A program made the position numbers and the translations under genes. The notes beneath the pieces were generated by a model that was not told the origin of the DNA, did no database searches, and saw only the letters and a program-made list of their open reading frames with translations. From assembly GCA_013152545.1 (NCBI GenBank), contig JAADGF010000019.1, positions 1-48,427 of the forward strand: a stretch of DNA of 48,427 bases. Reading direction: 5' to 3'. Shown piece after piece: positions 6,744-15,778 of this stretch. Each line of letters opens with the position of its first letter. Positions within the stretch are counted from its first letter, which is position 1. Origin of the DNA: Gammaproteobacteria bacterium. Lineage in GTDB: Bacteria; Pseudomonadota; Gammaproteobacteria; SZUA-152.

Positions 6744-9080
6744 CTAACCGGCTATTCTATTGCTTTTGGCCTTATCGCAAATCGAGGAATATTCTCGCTT
6801 CAGCGCATCAATGTAATTAGCAAGTTCGCCCTCCACACGACGATGGGCACAAGCATTGATTTCAGAAGATATTTTAGTAAGATTATGATAGCCAAAAGAA
6901 CCACCTAACCCTTTCAATTCATGAGATACAGCTTCTAGCTGTTGCCAATTTTTTTGCTGCGCCGATTGCTGAATAAACGCCAGCATTTGAGGCAACTTTT
7001 CCATAAAACTTGTTAAAACCCCCTTCAGTTCTTCGTCGTGCAGAAAATCATCTGACGCGACCTGCGGACAATCATTTAACAAACTGCAAGCCCCTGACGT
7101 TAACGGTAAATTTGCAGTTGGCTGTAGTGCATTTGGCAAATCTGACACTGCTTTTTCCGGTGGAGTTGAACTCAGATAGTATGATAGCACTTGGTGAAAT
7201 TTTGGAAAATTTATCGGCTTCTCTAGGAATCCGTCGGCGCCAGCTTGTTCGCAAATTTCCTTGTCTTGCTTTAATGCATTAGCCGTCAACATTACAATAG
7301 GGATGCTGTATCCACGTTGGCGCAATGCTTTAATCGCATCAATCCCCCCGAGTATGGGCATTTGCATGTCCATTAATACTAGGTCGTACTGACGCGATAA
7401 TGCAGCATCAACAGCTTGCCGACCATTATCAACAACATCCACTTTTAATCCTGATTTTCGCAAAATCATTGATATGAGTTCTTGATTAGCGGGAGTGTCC
7501 TCTGCCAGCAATACATTACCGGCATAAACCATACGCGCCTTACCAGCAACCTTTTTATTGCTCAGTTTTTTTCGCTTTGAAATTGGTAATTCATGAATCA
7601 ATTCAAACTCATTGGTTGCACCTGCTGACATGACAAATGAAAAAGTACTACCTTGCCCTAACTTGCTGTGACAAACAATGTCTCCCCTCATTTTTTCTGC
7701 TAATTTTTTTGAGATGGACAACCCCAACCCCGTACCACCAAAATGTCGAGCGGTGGATTTTTCCGCTTGTGAAAACGGTTCAAACACCTTTAACTGACTG
7801 TGATGTGATATTCCGACACCGGTATCAATGACATCAAATTTTAATAAATTCAGCGTCGGATCATAACGGGTATTAATGGCAACAGTCCCAGCATCTGTAA
7901 ATTTCGCTGCATTACCCAACAGATTAAGCAAAATTTGTCTCAAACGAGTTGGGTCAGCTCTGATGGTTTTAGGTAAGGGAAAATAATAATTGTTTTTTAG
8001 CAATAATCCTTTACTTTTTATTTTTTCCTCAATCATCGTACAAACATCATTGACAATATCACACACCGACACGTCTATTTCTTCCAATTCCATTCGTCCC
8101 GCTTCAATTTTTGAGACATCCAAAACATCATTAATAATCTGGTGTAAATGCTCACCACTGTGCTTAATAGCTTCAGCGGCGTGATATAAATCCTGTTTTT
8201 TTTGATTGGGCTCCAGCAATGTTTCCGAAAACCCGATAATTGATGTTAATGGAGTACGAAGCTCGTGGCTCATATTGGCTAAAAATTTGGACTTTTCATG
8301 TGTCGCTCTTGCCGCCTGAAACCAAGCGGCCTCTAATTCTACATTTTTGGTAAATAGCGCTATGTTTTTTCTACTGATTAAATTTGTTATTTTTCGTGCC
8401 ATAATTGCGCCCACCAACAACAATACCACGACCACCCCCACAATAATTAACAGCGTTGACTGGAATTCATGTTTTGCCGCAACAACAAGGTGTCTTGCAT
8501 ACTGATCCTGCAATCGAACAAACTGATCCAGTAGTGCTAATACCTGTTGTTGCGCTGAAATAGCTGCCCCAAGGGTCTCATTCGCATTTTCTGGCAAAGG
8601 GTCTTCCAACAAAATTTCCACTGCCTGACGACTGATGGATTGTGAAAATTGAACCAAACGTGATAATTTTTGATATAATTTTTTTTCCTCATCTACCATT
8701 TTCAACCGTAACAAATCATTACGGGCAACCCGATAAACACCAGCGAGACGATAAAAATTTTGTAGCTCCTCATCCCGTTCAAAGTAATCATTAGTAACAA
8801 GCATTTTCTGTGCGCTAAATACACGCATCAAAATTGCATCGCGCATAGTGATTGCAAGCGAGACTTTTTCGTTACTCACCTCAACAATCTCAACAATACG
8901 TTCTTTGAATTTGTTGAGCTGATATAGGCCAAGCACACCAATCAGTACCGTGAGAAGTAATATTAATGCAAAACCCAGGTGTAGGGTTTTACGGATTTTA
9001 GGTTGCCCCACCCGATTATCTTCCCGCGCTGAGATATTTTCGTTTTTATCAGAATTCAATCTGGAGAACCTACATACCAT
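6744..9080 (-). CDS. Hybrid sensor histidine kinase with receiver and Hpt domains
   Basis: A 778-residue tripartite phosphorelay kinase. TM1 is about residues 34-55, a helical periplasmic region with a TorS/Tar-like four-helix look about 56-205, TM2 about 207-228. HisKA carries His272 in NMSHELRTPL, and the ATPase domain has DTGVGIS and GGTGLGLSISKKL. The receiver has Asp571 in VLMDMQMPILGG. The C-terminal Hpt domain has His720 in AVSHELKGLGGSFG. It has no cognate output regulator next to it, so its Hpt must signal to a regulator elsewhere; the lone receiver protein at 45.2 kb is one candidate in this window. The ATG at 9080 is the first available start; later ATGs would cut into the cytoplasmic N-terminus. 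Confidence 0.92.
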   Translation of the reverse strand: MVCRFSRLNSDKNENISAREDNRVGQPKIRKTLHLGFALILLLTVLIGVLGLYQLNKFKERIVEIVEVSNEKVSLAITMRDAILMRVFSAQKMLVTNDYFERDEELQNFYRLAGVYRVARNDLLRLKMVDEEKKLYQKLSRLVQFSQSISRQAVEILLEDPLPENANETLGAAISAQQQVLALLDQFVRLQDQYARHLVVAAKHEFQSTLLIIVGVVVVLLLVGAIMARKITNLISRKNIALFTKNVELEAAWFQAARATHEKSKFLANMSHELRTPLTSIIGFSETLLEPNQKKQDLYHAAEAIKHSGEHLHQIINDVLDVSKIEAGRMELEEIDVSVCDIVNDVCTMIEEKIKSKGLLLKNNYYFPLPKTIRADPTRLRQILLNLLGNAAKFTDAGTVAINTRYDPTLNLLKFDVIDTGVGISHHSQLKVFEPFSQAEKSTARHFGGTGLGLSISKKLAEKMRGDIVCHSKLGQGSTFSFVMSAGATNEFELIHELPISKRKKLSNKKVAGKARMVYAGNVLLAEDTPANQELISMILRKSGLKVDVVDNGRQAVDAALSRQYDLVLMDMQMPILGGIDAIKALRQRGYSIPIVMLTANALKQDKEICEQAGADGFLEKPINFPKFHQVLSYYLSSTPPEKAVSDLPNALQPTANLPLTSGACSLLNDCPQVASDDFLHDEELKGVLTSFMEKLPQMLAFIQQSAQQKNWQQLEAVSHELKGLGGSFGYHNLTKISSEINACAHRRVEGELANYIDALKREYSSICDKAKSNRIAG

Positions 9081-9404
9081 ACGATGTTGGCTTTTGCATA
9101 TACAAGCAATATCGAGTTAAATTTTTATTAGTAAGCAAAACCCATTCCGGGTTTACACAAAATCACCGGGGTATTAGCACTATCGACTCAAGACCAGATT
9201 GACTTTAGAAAAAACCGTCCATCACTTATTCCTTTTTTCAATCATTACAAAGCGTTAGAAACCGCTTTATTGCACAAGAAACAAACGCACACTTTCCAGC
9301 ACTGCCGAGACAATGATAACGATGACAAGCCAGTTGCTGATTTATACCCTGCGTATCGCCAAGATGTGAGATAATACCGATGATGCTTATTGAGAGGAGA
9401 AACT
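9081..9404. promoter_or_regulatory. Divergent promoter region of the hybrid kinase and DUF2333 genes
   Basis: These 324 bases lie between two diverging genes and are AT-rich without an ORF. A strong Shine-Dalgarno, AGAGGAG at 9392-9398, precedes the DUF2333 start. I see no repeat or clear operator. Confidence 0.5.
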
Positions 9405-10514
9405 ATGGGCTGGCAATCTAACCTACCGGGTTTGTTGCGTTCACTAATGGATAAAACGTTTTCCGGTTTTAAGGCGTTGTATTCGCTATTTCACATTGAA
9501 AATTTAAAGAGACACGGCCTGCTTTGGTCTTTGGTTCTGTTTTTTTCGACGTTTTGCCTAATTCTGTTTGTACTGGGTATTTTATGGAGCCAGGAACCGG
9601 AACAGCGCAATGTGCAGCAAATAGCGCTCGAAAAAGCCGGGGATGACCCCAACAAAATCGTCCCGGGGTTCACAACAACAGCGACAGTGCTTTTTATTGC
9701 AGAAACGCTCTTGAATAAACCGGGAGGTTATCTAAGCAATGATATGTTTCCGCCAACGTCATTATTCGGTATCGTTCAATTATTAGACAACATCCCTAGT
9801 TGGGAGTTTGGCGCGTTGTTAATCGTTCGCGATACCACCCGGGTATTACGAAACGACTTTAGTCGCTCGCAATCCCAGTCCCTTGAAAATAAGGCATTGG
9901 CGAAAGCCGAGCCTCTCTTTAACTTCACCAATGATTCCTGGTTATTTCCAGCCACAGAAAGTGAGTATCAACAAGGCATTAAGCATTTATCACATTATTT
10001 GTCACAACTGGCATTACAATCAGACCCCAACACACAGTTCTTTACCCGTGCAGACAACCTCAATGAGTTACTGGCTGTGATTGAAAAACGCTTGGGCAGC
10101 CTATCGAAACGATTAAATGCCAGCGTGGAGGAATTGCGCGCAAATACCGATTTGGCGGGAGACACCGCAGCAGAACAATCAACAAAAACCTCGGGGCTAA
10201 TCGTCGCCAAAACACCCTGGATAGATATCGATAATGTGTTTTATGAAGCACGCGGTTATGTTTGGGCATTAGCGCATTTGTTACGCGCCGTTGAAGTTGA
10301 TTTTAACAAAGTATTAGTGAAAAAAAATGCCGTTGAGAGCCTTCGGCAAGTTATCCGATTATTGGAGCAAGCACAGGTTGGGGCATCAAGCCCGATAGTG
10401 TTGAACGGTGACCCCATGGGTTGGGTGGCCAATTATTCGAAAAGCATGGTGAGTTACATTTCGCCCGCAAACTCCGCGATCATTGACTTACGTAACTTAT
10501 TGGCAAGAGGATAA
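9405..10514 (+). CDS. DUF2333 family membrane-anchored protein
   Basis: A 369-residue protein of the DUF2333 family. One transmembrane segment lies about residues 35-57 (LLWSLVLFFSTFCLILFVLG), followed by a long mostly helical domain. Conserved-looking stretches are PGFTTTATVLFIAETLLNKP, GYLSNDMFPPTSL and DPNTQFFTRADNL. The ATG at 9405 is chosen because AGAGGAG lies 6 bases upstream; a TTG five codons earlier would overlap that site. The family is widespread in Pseudomonas and relatives with no assigned role; the N-terminal anchor suggests a periplasmic domain. It is monocistronic here. Confidence 0.85.
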   Translation: MGWQSNLPGLLRSLMDKTFSGFKALYSLFHIENLKRHGLLWSLVLFFSTFCLILFVLGILWSQEPEQRNVQQIALEKAGDDPNKIVPGFTTTATVLFIAETLLNKPGGYLSNDMFPPTSLFGIVQLLDNIPSWEFGALLIVRDTTRVLRNDFSRSQSQSLENKALAKAEPLFNFTNDSWLFPATESEYQQGIKHLSHYLSQLALQSDPNTQFFTRADNLNELLAVIEKRLGSLSKRLNASVEELRANTDLAGDTAAEQSTKTSGLIVAKTPWIDIDNVFYEARGYVWALAHLLRAVEVDFNKVLVKKNAVESLRQVIRLLEQAQVGASSPIVLNGDPMGWVANYSKSMVSYISPANSAIIDLRNLLARG

Positions 10515-10695
10515 TAAAACAGGCATCAATCTTTTGAAGTAACTAATGTTACGCACTCGTAAAATGAATCAATGACTTGCAGCTTTTACGTGACGCAACA
10601 ACCCGCATGCGGACTAATACCTGCGTAACATCCGTAAAGTAACCAAACGCTTAATTTGGACGATAAACAGCTAAGGAACGGAACGTGCGCATTTT

Positions 10696-11535
10696 TTACA
10701 TTATAAGCACTCCGTCTTTTTTAGGGTTTACTTTAAATATTTCATCAATAATTAACGCCAAATCAAGATCGAAATAAGGAGAAAGGCGCACCGCAATGTC
10801 ATCAAGCGCAACCCGGTTTAGATGCCTTGGTTTTTGCTTAAAAGCCAGAATAATGATGTTCTTATGGTCGGGCACCGGCACACACAGAGTGCGCTGCTGA
10901 AACTGGTGTCGCACCTTGGCCAAGATGGAGGTAAATGCCTTCTCATCATCTACCACGACATTCGCCACCAAAATGCCAGCGTCCCCCAGCACTTCAGCAC
11001 ATTGAAGATAAAAGTCAGACGAATAAAGGCAAGAAGGTATCGCATTAGCGTCAAAAAGATCAACGATCACCACATCGGCCGCTGTCGTAAACTCTGCTAA
11101 TGTTGCCGTACATGCGTCAGCAATACTCACTTGGCATACTGAATCTGACAAGTAAAAAAATGCTTTAGCCTGCTGTGCGACTAAGTGGTTTAGTTCAACA
11201 GCATGAATAGCAGCGGCATTAAAATGATACCGCAGAAAACGGGCAACTGAACCACCACCTGAACCTACAATTAACGCAGAAGTAATAGACTCCTTAAACA
11301 GAAGGAATGATTGCAAAAATATCGTACAAGGAAGCACCAGTTGATGTCTATCACGCCCAAGGAGCACGGCACTTTGCACCGCATTTGAGCCAAAGTGAAG
11401 CCATCGAATATGATCATTTTCACGAATGTATAATGGAGGCTGCGCGCTGGCATCTTCATAGACCAACAAACCTCCATCATTTTTAATTTTATATGTGTCG
11501 CCCCCAATAACCGCCCAAAAATCGCTGTTTTGCAT
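10696..11535 (-). CDS. Spermidine synthase-like protein (class I methyltransferase fold)
   Basis: About 279 residues. ALIVGSGGGSVARFLRYHF is the nucleotide-binding motif I of polyamine synthases, HAVELNHLVAQQA the acidic loop, VSIADACTATL the next strand and DVVIVDLFDANAIPSCLYSSDFY the catalytic region. In spermidine synthases the last motif reads D-S-x-D-P; here it is DLFDANAIP, as in many bacterial SpeE-like proteins of uncertain substrate. A polyamine role is therefore possible but not shown. I prefer the ATG at 11535 (MQNSDF) to the TTG three codons upstream. No polyamine genes adjoin it. Confidence 0.75.
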   Translation of the reverse strand: MQNSDFWAVIGGDTYKIKNDGGLLVYEDASAQPPLYIRENDHIRWLHFGSNAVQSAVLLGRDRHQLVLPCTIFLQSFLLFKESITSALIVGSGGGSVARFLRYHFNAAAIHAVELNHLVAQQAKAFFYLSDSVCQVSIADACTATLAEFTTAADVVIVDLFDANAIPSCLYSSDFYLQCAEVLGDAGILVANVVVDDEKAFTSILAKVRHQFQQRTLCVPVPDHKNIIILAFKQKPRHLNRVALDDIAVRLSPYFDLDLALIIDEIFKVNPKKDGVLIM

Positions 11536-11632
11536 GCGCCGCAATACCTTATGTTATGTTCTTCCAAGGAAAAGATAGAACATTGCAATGCGGTTTGCTA
11601 TAGCCTTAACACTGACAGGCTTGACATTAATG

Positions 11633-12466
11633 TTATTTTTTCAAATCCATTTGTATCGTTTCATAATAGGCATGCATCCCACCTTTCATAAAATAGTAGG
11701 AATTTACGCCTTTCTCTTCAAGGTAATACTGAAGCCAACGTACTTGTTTTCCTGATTGATCGTAGACAAGTAACGTTTTATCTTGTGTTTTTGCTTTTTT
11801 AATATAACGATCCAAGCGCTTTTGATTGTTAAGTGAAACCCTTGATTCTCTGCCAATAAATACCGACAACCCTTCACGTTGGAAGCGCTCACGCACATCC
11901 AAAACAATACCCGATGTCTCAGCTACACGTTCACTAAATTCGTCAGGACTAATTAAATGTTTTTTAAATTCTTCTATGCTAATTAACTTACTTGTATCGT
12001 TGAGTTTTTTACCCAACAGCTCGACATCTTTGGGATACGATTGTGCAAAATCCATAATACCTGCATCATAAACAACAATATCCGCTATGTTTTCGGCCAG
12101 GCTTTTTCGTGCCGCTTCATAGGATTTCATCCGAGTTTTACCGTTACAGTATACAACAATCGGCCGAACGCTCGATTTTCGTAACTTCTGCATCTCAGAA
12201 ATAAATTTTTTTGACGATAAGGATATATTATTGGCGCTATTGATATGTAAAGTTCGAAACTCATAAGGGGAACGTACATCCACCACCATGACCCCGTTGT
12301 TTTTCAGTTTCTCGGAAAACTCCTTTAATGTAATATACGAAATATCCGGGTACAATTTCCGTCCTGGAAACTCATCATCTTGCTCTGCCGCATGTGTTAA
12401 TGGCAAACTCAGCAGAATGATTAAGCCTACAATTATTACAATTGACCGAAAACAAGGGTGCCGCAT
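11633..12466 (-). CDS. Exported protein with two rhodanese domains
   Basis: A 277-residue secreted protein. The signal peptide is about residues 1-26 (IVIIVGLIILLSLP, cleavage after THA), if started at the ATG at 12466; a start 11 codons earlier would bury it. The first rhodanese domain has VVDVRSPYEFRTLHINSANNI and the active-site loop VVYCNGKTRMKSYEAA with the catalytic cysteine. The second has VLDVRERFQREG and VYDQSGKQVRWLQYYL, where Asp replaces cysteine, so it is probably inactive. Rhodaneses move sulfane sulfur; the TauE/SafE exporter 450 bases away fits a sulfur theme, but they are not clearly co-transcribed. Confidence 0.87.
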   Translation of the reverse strand: MRHPCFRSIVIIVGLIILLSLPLTHAAEQDDEFPGRKLYPDISYITLKEFSEKLKNNGVMVVDVRSPYEFRTLHINSANNISLSSKKFISEMQKLRKSSVRPIVVYCNGKTRMKSYEAARKSLAENIADIVVYDAGIMDFAQSYPKDVELLGKKLNDTSKLISIEEFKKHLISPDEFSERVAETSGIVLDVRERFQREGLSVFIGRESRVSLNNQKRLDRYIKKAKTQDKTLLVYDQSGKQVRWLQYYLEEKGVNSYYFMKGGMHAYYETIQMDLKK

Positions 12467-12915
12467 AAATTGATCCTCACTACCTACATCACTCAACAAA
12501 TTTACTCACTGAAATTCTAATAGCCTGTTTTCGGACAGTCGCCTAGTGTATGCATTAACTAGCACCTGGACGTTTTTAACACCCTCCCTAATTACATTAT
12601 CTGCAATAACATGCTAGCAAAACCGCTCTCTTGTCTTTTCATCGGCTGTACGAGTAAATACTTTAGAAACTTAACATTTTTGAAATAAGACGGTTAAAAA
12701 TAATAGTAACGGCTCAGATTACCTCTGATTCGTTCGAGAATAAGGAAAACGTGCAGAATTTACAGGCATAGGTGTCGTCAGCACTTTCGATGCAGCTTTT
12801 AACACAGCCTTCAAACAGTAATAGGGTAAAACCAAAGGTAAGGAACCTGCGTACACCTAAGCCAAGTAGTTACGAAAAAATAATGCTATTTTTGAATATG
12901 CCTAAATCTCAATCG
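12467..12915. other. Intergenic region with a dispersed repeat
   Basis: These roughly 450 bases hold no credible gene. A degenerate copy of the CTAGG...GAATAGC repeat lies at 12521-12547 (minus orientation). Nothing else stands out. Confidence 0.5.
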
Positions 12916-13710
12916 CTATGGATATAACATGCTCATAGCGACAAACAATAGGAATAGCGCAAACAATTTAGCCAGCCGGTCCGTGGCAAGTCGATGAGTT
13001 AAACGCGCACCAAAAGGCACAGTTAACGTACTGGTTATAACAATACCAAAAAATGCAGGCCAGTAAATGAACCCACTGGCACCAGCCACGGCTATACCCT
13101 GCAGCATACCAAACAGTATATAGGTTAAACTACCGACGAGAGCAATGGGCAAACCACATGCAGCAGATGTCGCAATGGCTTTTTGGAGACTGGTATTACC
13201 CCATATGAGGTAAGGCACCGTTAACGTACCGCCCCCGATACCCACTACAGCTGAAATCAGACCAATAATTAAACCAACCGCACTTGATATTAAACCACGA
13301 GGCAACTGATGTGTGTGTTTTGGCTTTACTTGTGCCATCATCTGCAATGCAATAATGACGACAACGACACCAAAGACCACTTTAAGAACCTGGCCTGGAA
13401 GATGTGACGCAAGATAAGCGCCCGCAACCGTGCCTAACACGATGCCCGGTGATAAATGCCAAAACACAGGCCATTCTATAGCGCCCTGCCGTTGATGAGC
13501 AACGGTTGAGACAATAGCGGTAACCACAATCGTTGCTAACGAAGTACCTACCGCTAACTGCATACTATGATCTTCGATACCAAGATAGTGAAACAGGACG
13601 AGCAATGCCGGCACAATAATTAAACCGCCACCAACCCCAAACAAACCAGCAGCAATACCTGCTATTACACCCACCCCTGCATAGGCAGGCAACAACAGCA
13701 ATGGATCCAC
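12916..13710 (-). CDS. TauE/SafE-family sulfite/organosulfonate exporter
   Basis: A 264-residue polytopic inner-membrane protein with about eight hydrophobic segments. The two family signatures are visible: AGIAAGLFGVGGGLIIVPALL near the N-terminus and the repeated GLISAVVGIGGGTLTVPYLIW in the second half. Members export sulfite, sulfoacetate or related anions. The frame opens with GTG at 13710, directly after an AGGAA sequence, so translation may instead begin at the TTG three codons later, which has better spacing. It starts 6 bases after the upstream semialdehyde dehydrogenase, so the two form an operon. The pairing with an aldehyde dehydrogenase suggests metabolism of a C2-C4 acid, possibly sulfonated; the substrate is unknown. 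Confidence 0.88.
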   Translation of the reverse strand: MDPLLLLPAYAGVGVIAGIAAGLFGVGGGLIIVPALLVLFHYLGIEDHSMQLAVGTSLATIVVTAIVSTVAHQRQGAIEWPVFWHLSPGIVLGTVAGAYLASHLPGQVLKVVFGVVVVIIALQMMAQVKPKHTHQLPRGLISSAVGLIIGLISAVVGIGGGTLTVPYLIWGNTSLQKAIATSAACGLPIALVGSLTYILFGMLQGIAVAGASGFIYWPAFFGIVITSTLTVPFGARLTHRLATDRLAKLFALFLLFVAMSMLYP

Positions 13711-13716
13711 TTCCTG

Positions 13717-15081
13717 TTAACGAAGCCAGATTGTTTTTGTGTTCATAAATTCACGCATTCCGTAGTAAGATAACTCACGCCCATACCCTGAAGCCTTTAT
13801 ACCGCCAAACGGCAGTCGTGGGTCACTCTTTACAAAGCCATTGACAAATATGGCGCCAGCCTGCATTTGCAATGCAAACTGTTCGCCACGTGCTTGATTG
13901 CCGGTCCAGACACTGCCGCCCAGACCAAACCGAGTATCATTGGCAATATGTAATGCATCCGCTTCATCATCCGCTTGAATCACGCTGGCAACAGGACCAA
14001 ATAACTCCTCGTCATAAGCCCGCATACCTGGTCGCACGTTACCCAGAATGGATGCCTGATAAAATACTCCAGCCCCCGCCACGATATTGCAACCTGTAAT
14101 AACACGCGCACCTTGTTGAATGCTGTCAAGTACCTGCTGGTGAAGCTCCTCACGCAAATCAGCTCGTGCCATTGGCGCCATGTCGGTGTTTGCATCCATC
14201 GGATCTCCAACGACTAATGCCTCCACCGCCGCCTTAAAACCTGCTGTAAATTTTTCCATAACCGCGGCAACAACAATAAATCGTTTCGCGGCAATACAAC
14301 TCTGGCCTGCATTAAGAAAGCGCGATGTCACCGCATTATCAATAACCAGAGCCAGATCTGCATCTTCCAGCACAACAAAAGCATCTGAACCTCCAAGTTC
14401 CAAGACGCTTTTCTTTAAACTGGCACCCGCTTGTGCCGCCACTATGCGGCCAGCTGACTCACTACCCGTTAATGTCACGGCATGCACTCTGGCATCTTCT
14501 ATAACTGACGCTACCTGAACAGCATCAATCATCAACGTTCTAAATACATTTTTGGGAAATCCCGCATCAATAAATATCGACTCGATAGCCAATGCGCATT
14601 GCGGTACGTTAGAGGCGTGCTTCAATATCGCCGTATTCCCCGCTATTAACGCAGGCACTGCAAAACGGAATACCTGCCATAATGGAAAATTCCAAGGCAT
14701 AATGGCTAATATGGTGCCCAAAGGTTGAAAACAAACGTAGCTGTTAGCCGCATCACTGGCAATTACTTCGTGCTGTAAAAATAATGGACCATTGTCCGCA
14801 TAGTATTCACAACCAACGGCACATTTTTCCACCTCAGCTTGTGCCTCAGAAAATAATTTACCCATCTCTTGGCAAATAAGTGTTGCAAGTTGCTGTTTAT
14901 TCCTCCTTAGTTGCTCAGCCGCTTTACGCAGCAGCGCACAGCGATCTTCAAGCACTGTTTGACACCACAATCTGTTCGCATCAGCAACTTGCGAAAGAGC
15001 ACGTTCAAGCTCACTAGCATCCCAACTGTCGAAACGAGCAAGCATTTCCCCGGTTGCCGGGTTAATCGATTGAAAAGACAT
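13717..15081 (-). CDS. sad: Succinate-semialdehyde dehydrogenase, Sad/YneI type
   Basis: A 454-residue NAD(P)-dependent aldehyde dehydrogenase. MSFQSINPATGE, PLGTILAIMPWNFPLWQVFRFA, VTLTGSESAGR, VLELGGSDAFVVLEDADL (general-base Glu) and NAGQSCIAAKRF (nucleophilic Cys) are all present, and the C-terminus LPFGGIKASGYGREL is complete. Overall it closely matches E. coli Sad (YneI), which oxidises succinate semialdehyde to succinate. The length is normal. It is followed 6 bases later by the TauE/SafE gene. The exact aldehyde is inferred from similarity as recalled; a sulfo-aldehyde substrate cannot be excluded given the exporter. Confidence 0.88.
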   Translation of the reverse strand: MSFQSINPATGEMLARFDSWDASELERALSQVADANRLWCQTVLEDRCALLRKAAEQLRRNKQQLATLICQEMGKLFSEAQAEVEKCAVGCEYYADNGPLFLQHEVIASDAANSYVCFQPLGTILAIMPWNFPLWQVFRFAVPALIAGNTAILKHASNVPQCALAIESIFIDAGFPKNVFRTLMIDAVQVASVIEDARVHAVTLTGSESAGRIVAAQAGASLKKSVLELGGSDAFVVLEDADLALVIDNAVTSRFLNAGQSCIAAKRFIVVAAVMEKFTAGFKAAVEALVVGDPMDANTDMAPMARADLREELHQQVLDSIQQGARVITGCNIVAGAGVFYQASILGNVRPGMRAYDEELFGPVASVIQADDEADALHIANDTRFGLGGSVWTGNQARGEQFALQMQAGAIFVNGFVKSDPRLPFGGIKASGYGRELSYYGMREFMNTKTIWLR

Positions 15082-15778
15082 TTTTTCATCCCCTAAAAAT
15101 GCGCTTGCTTAACAAAAAAAATGAATCGCCATTCATTTCAAATAACCGAAATATTCGATTCAAAACGGTTTTCTCTCTGTGACAATGCTTATTTTCGAAC
15201 CGCCTGCTGGCTTAGCCGCCAAAGCCAGCTATCTTAATGGAACATAAAAAATAAATTTATTCAATTAAGTTACAAGCAACCTAAGCCACTACCAAGCCCC
15301 CATGTCACGACACTTCAATAAATCAAGTCGTGAAAGATTCCCTCAAAGCCATCAGTTGAGCACTTATTAAGCTACAAACCACATTAACTCTTTGAAAAAA
15401 TTGAAATATTACGTTTTACCAGCGTCACTCAAAGGACGAGCGAGCGACGACATGCCGTCCAATTGATGGTTTTAACCTAAATTACTCAGTTGAATCGTCG
15501 CGAGAGCGACGAGGGCGCTGAAGGTAAAAGACTTATTGGAGTTTTTTGGACGACAGCGTATCACCCCTACGGTGAGTTCAGAAAATCCCAATAAGTCTTT
15601 TAGATTCTGTGCTCTAGGCGTTCGCAGTAGATTCAACTTCCAAAGTGTGCGTTATTTAAGCATAAATCGCCCCATTTCCTCGGCCAACAATAACAAATCG
15701 ACCATTAACGCTGATTTGTAACTTGACGATCAGGCAATTGTTACGGAGAATTCGGCCACTCATTATAAAATAGAGCAC
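15082..15778. other. Structured intergenic region with nested inverted repeats
   Basis: These 697 bases carry no convincing gene. A perfect 15-bp inverted repeat (TAAAAGACTTATTGG at 15525-15539, inverted at 15588-15602) encloses a smaller CACC/GGTG hairpin. Next to it, TCGTCGC-GAGA-GCGACGA (15495-15512) forms a 7-bp stem with a GNRA tetraloop. The TTGGAC repeat motif lies at about 15453-15478 (minus). The block from 15430 to 15602 looks like a non-autonomous repeat element or the remains of an insertion sequence. Confidence 0.55.
15525..15602. repeat. 78-bp element with perfect 15-bp terminal inverted repeats
   Basis: The arms are 15525-15539 and 15588-15602, with 48 bases between. The similarity continues a few bases inwards (GGAGTTTT against GGGATTTT). 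No open reading frame or T-tract fits a gene or simple terminator. It may be a small palindromic repeat element. Confidence 0.6.

Noticed and set aside
15536-15721. 61-residue plus-strand ORF between sad and the NDUFA9-like gene
   Set aside because: It runs through the inverted-repeat element, has no ribosome-binding site and no family resemblance.
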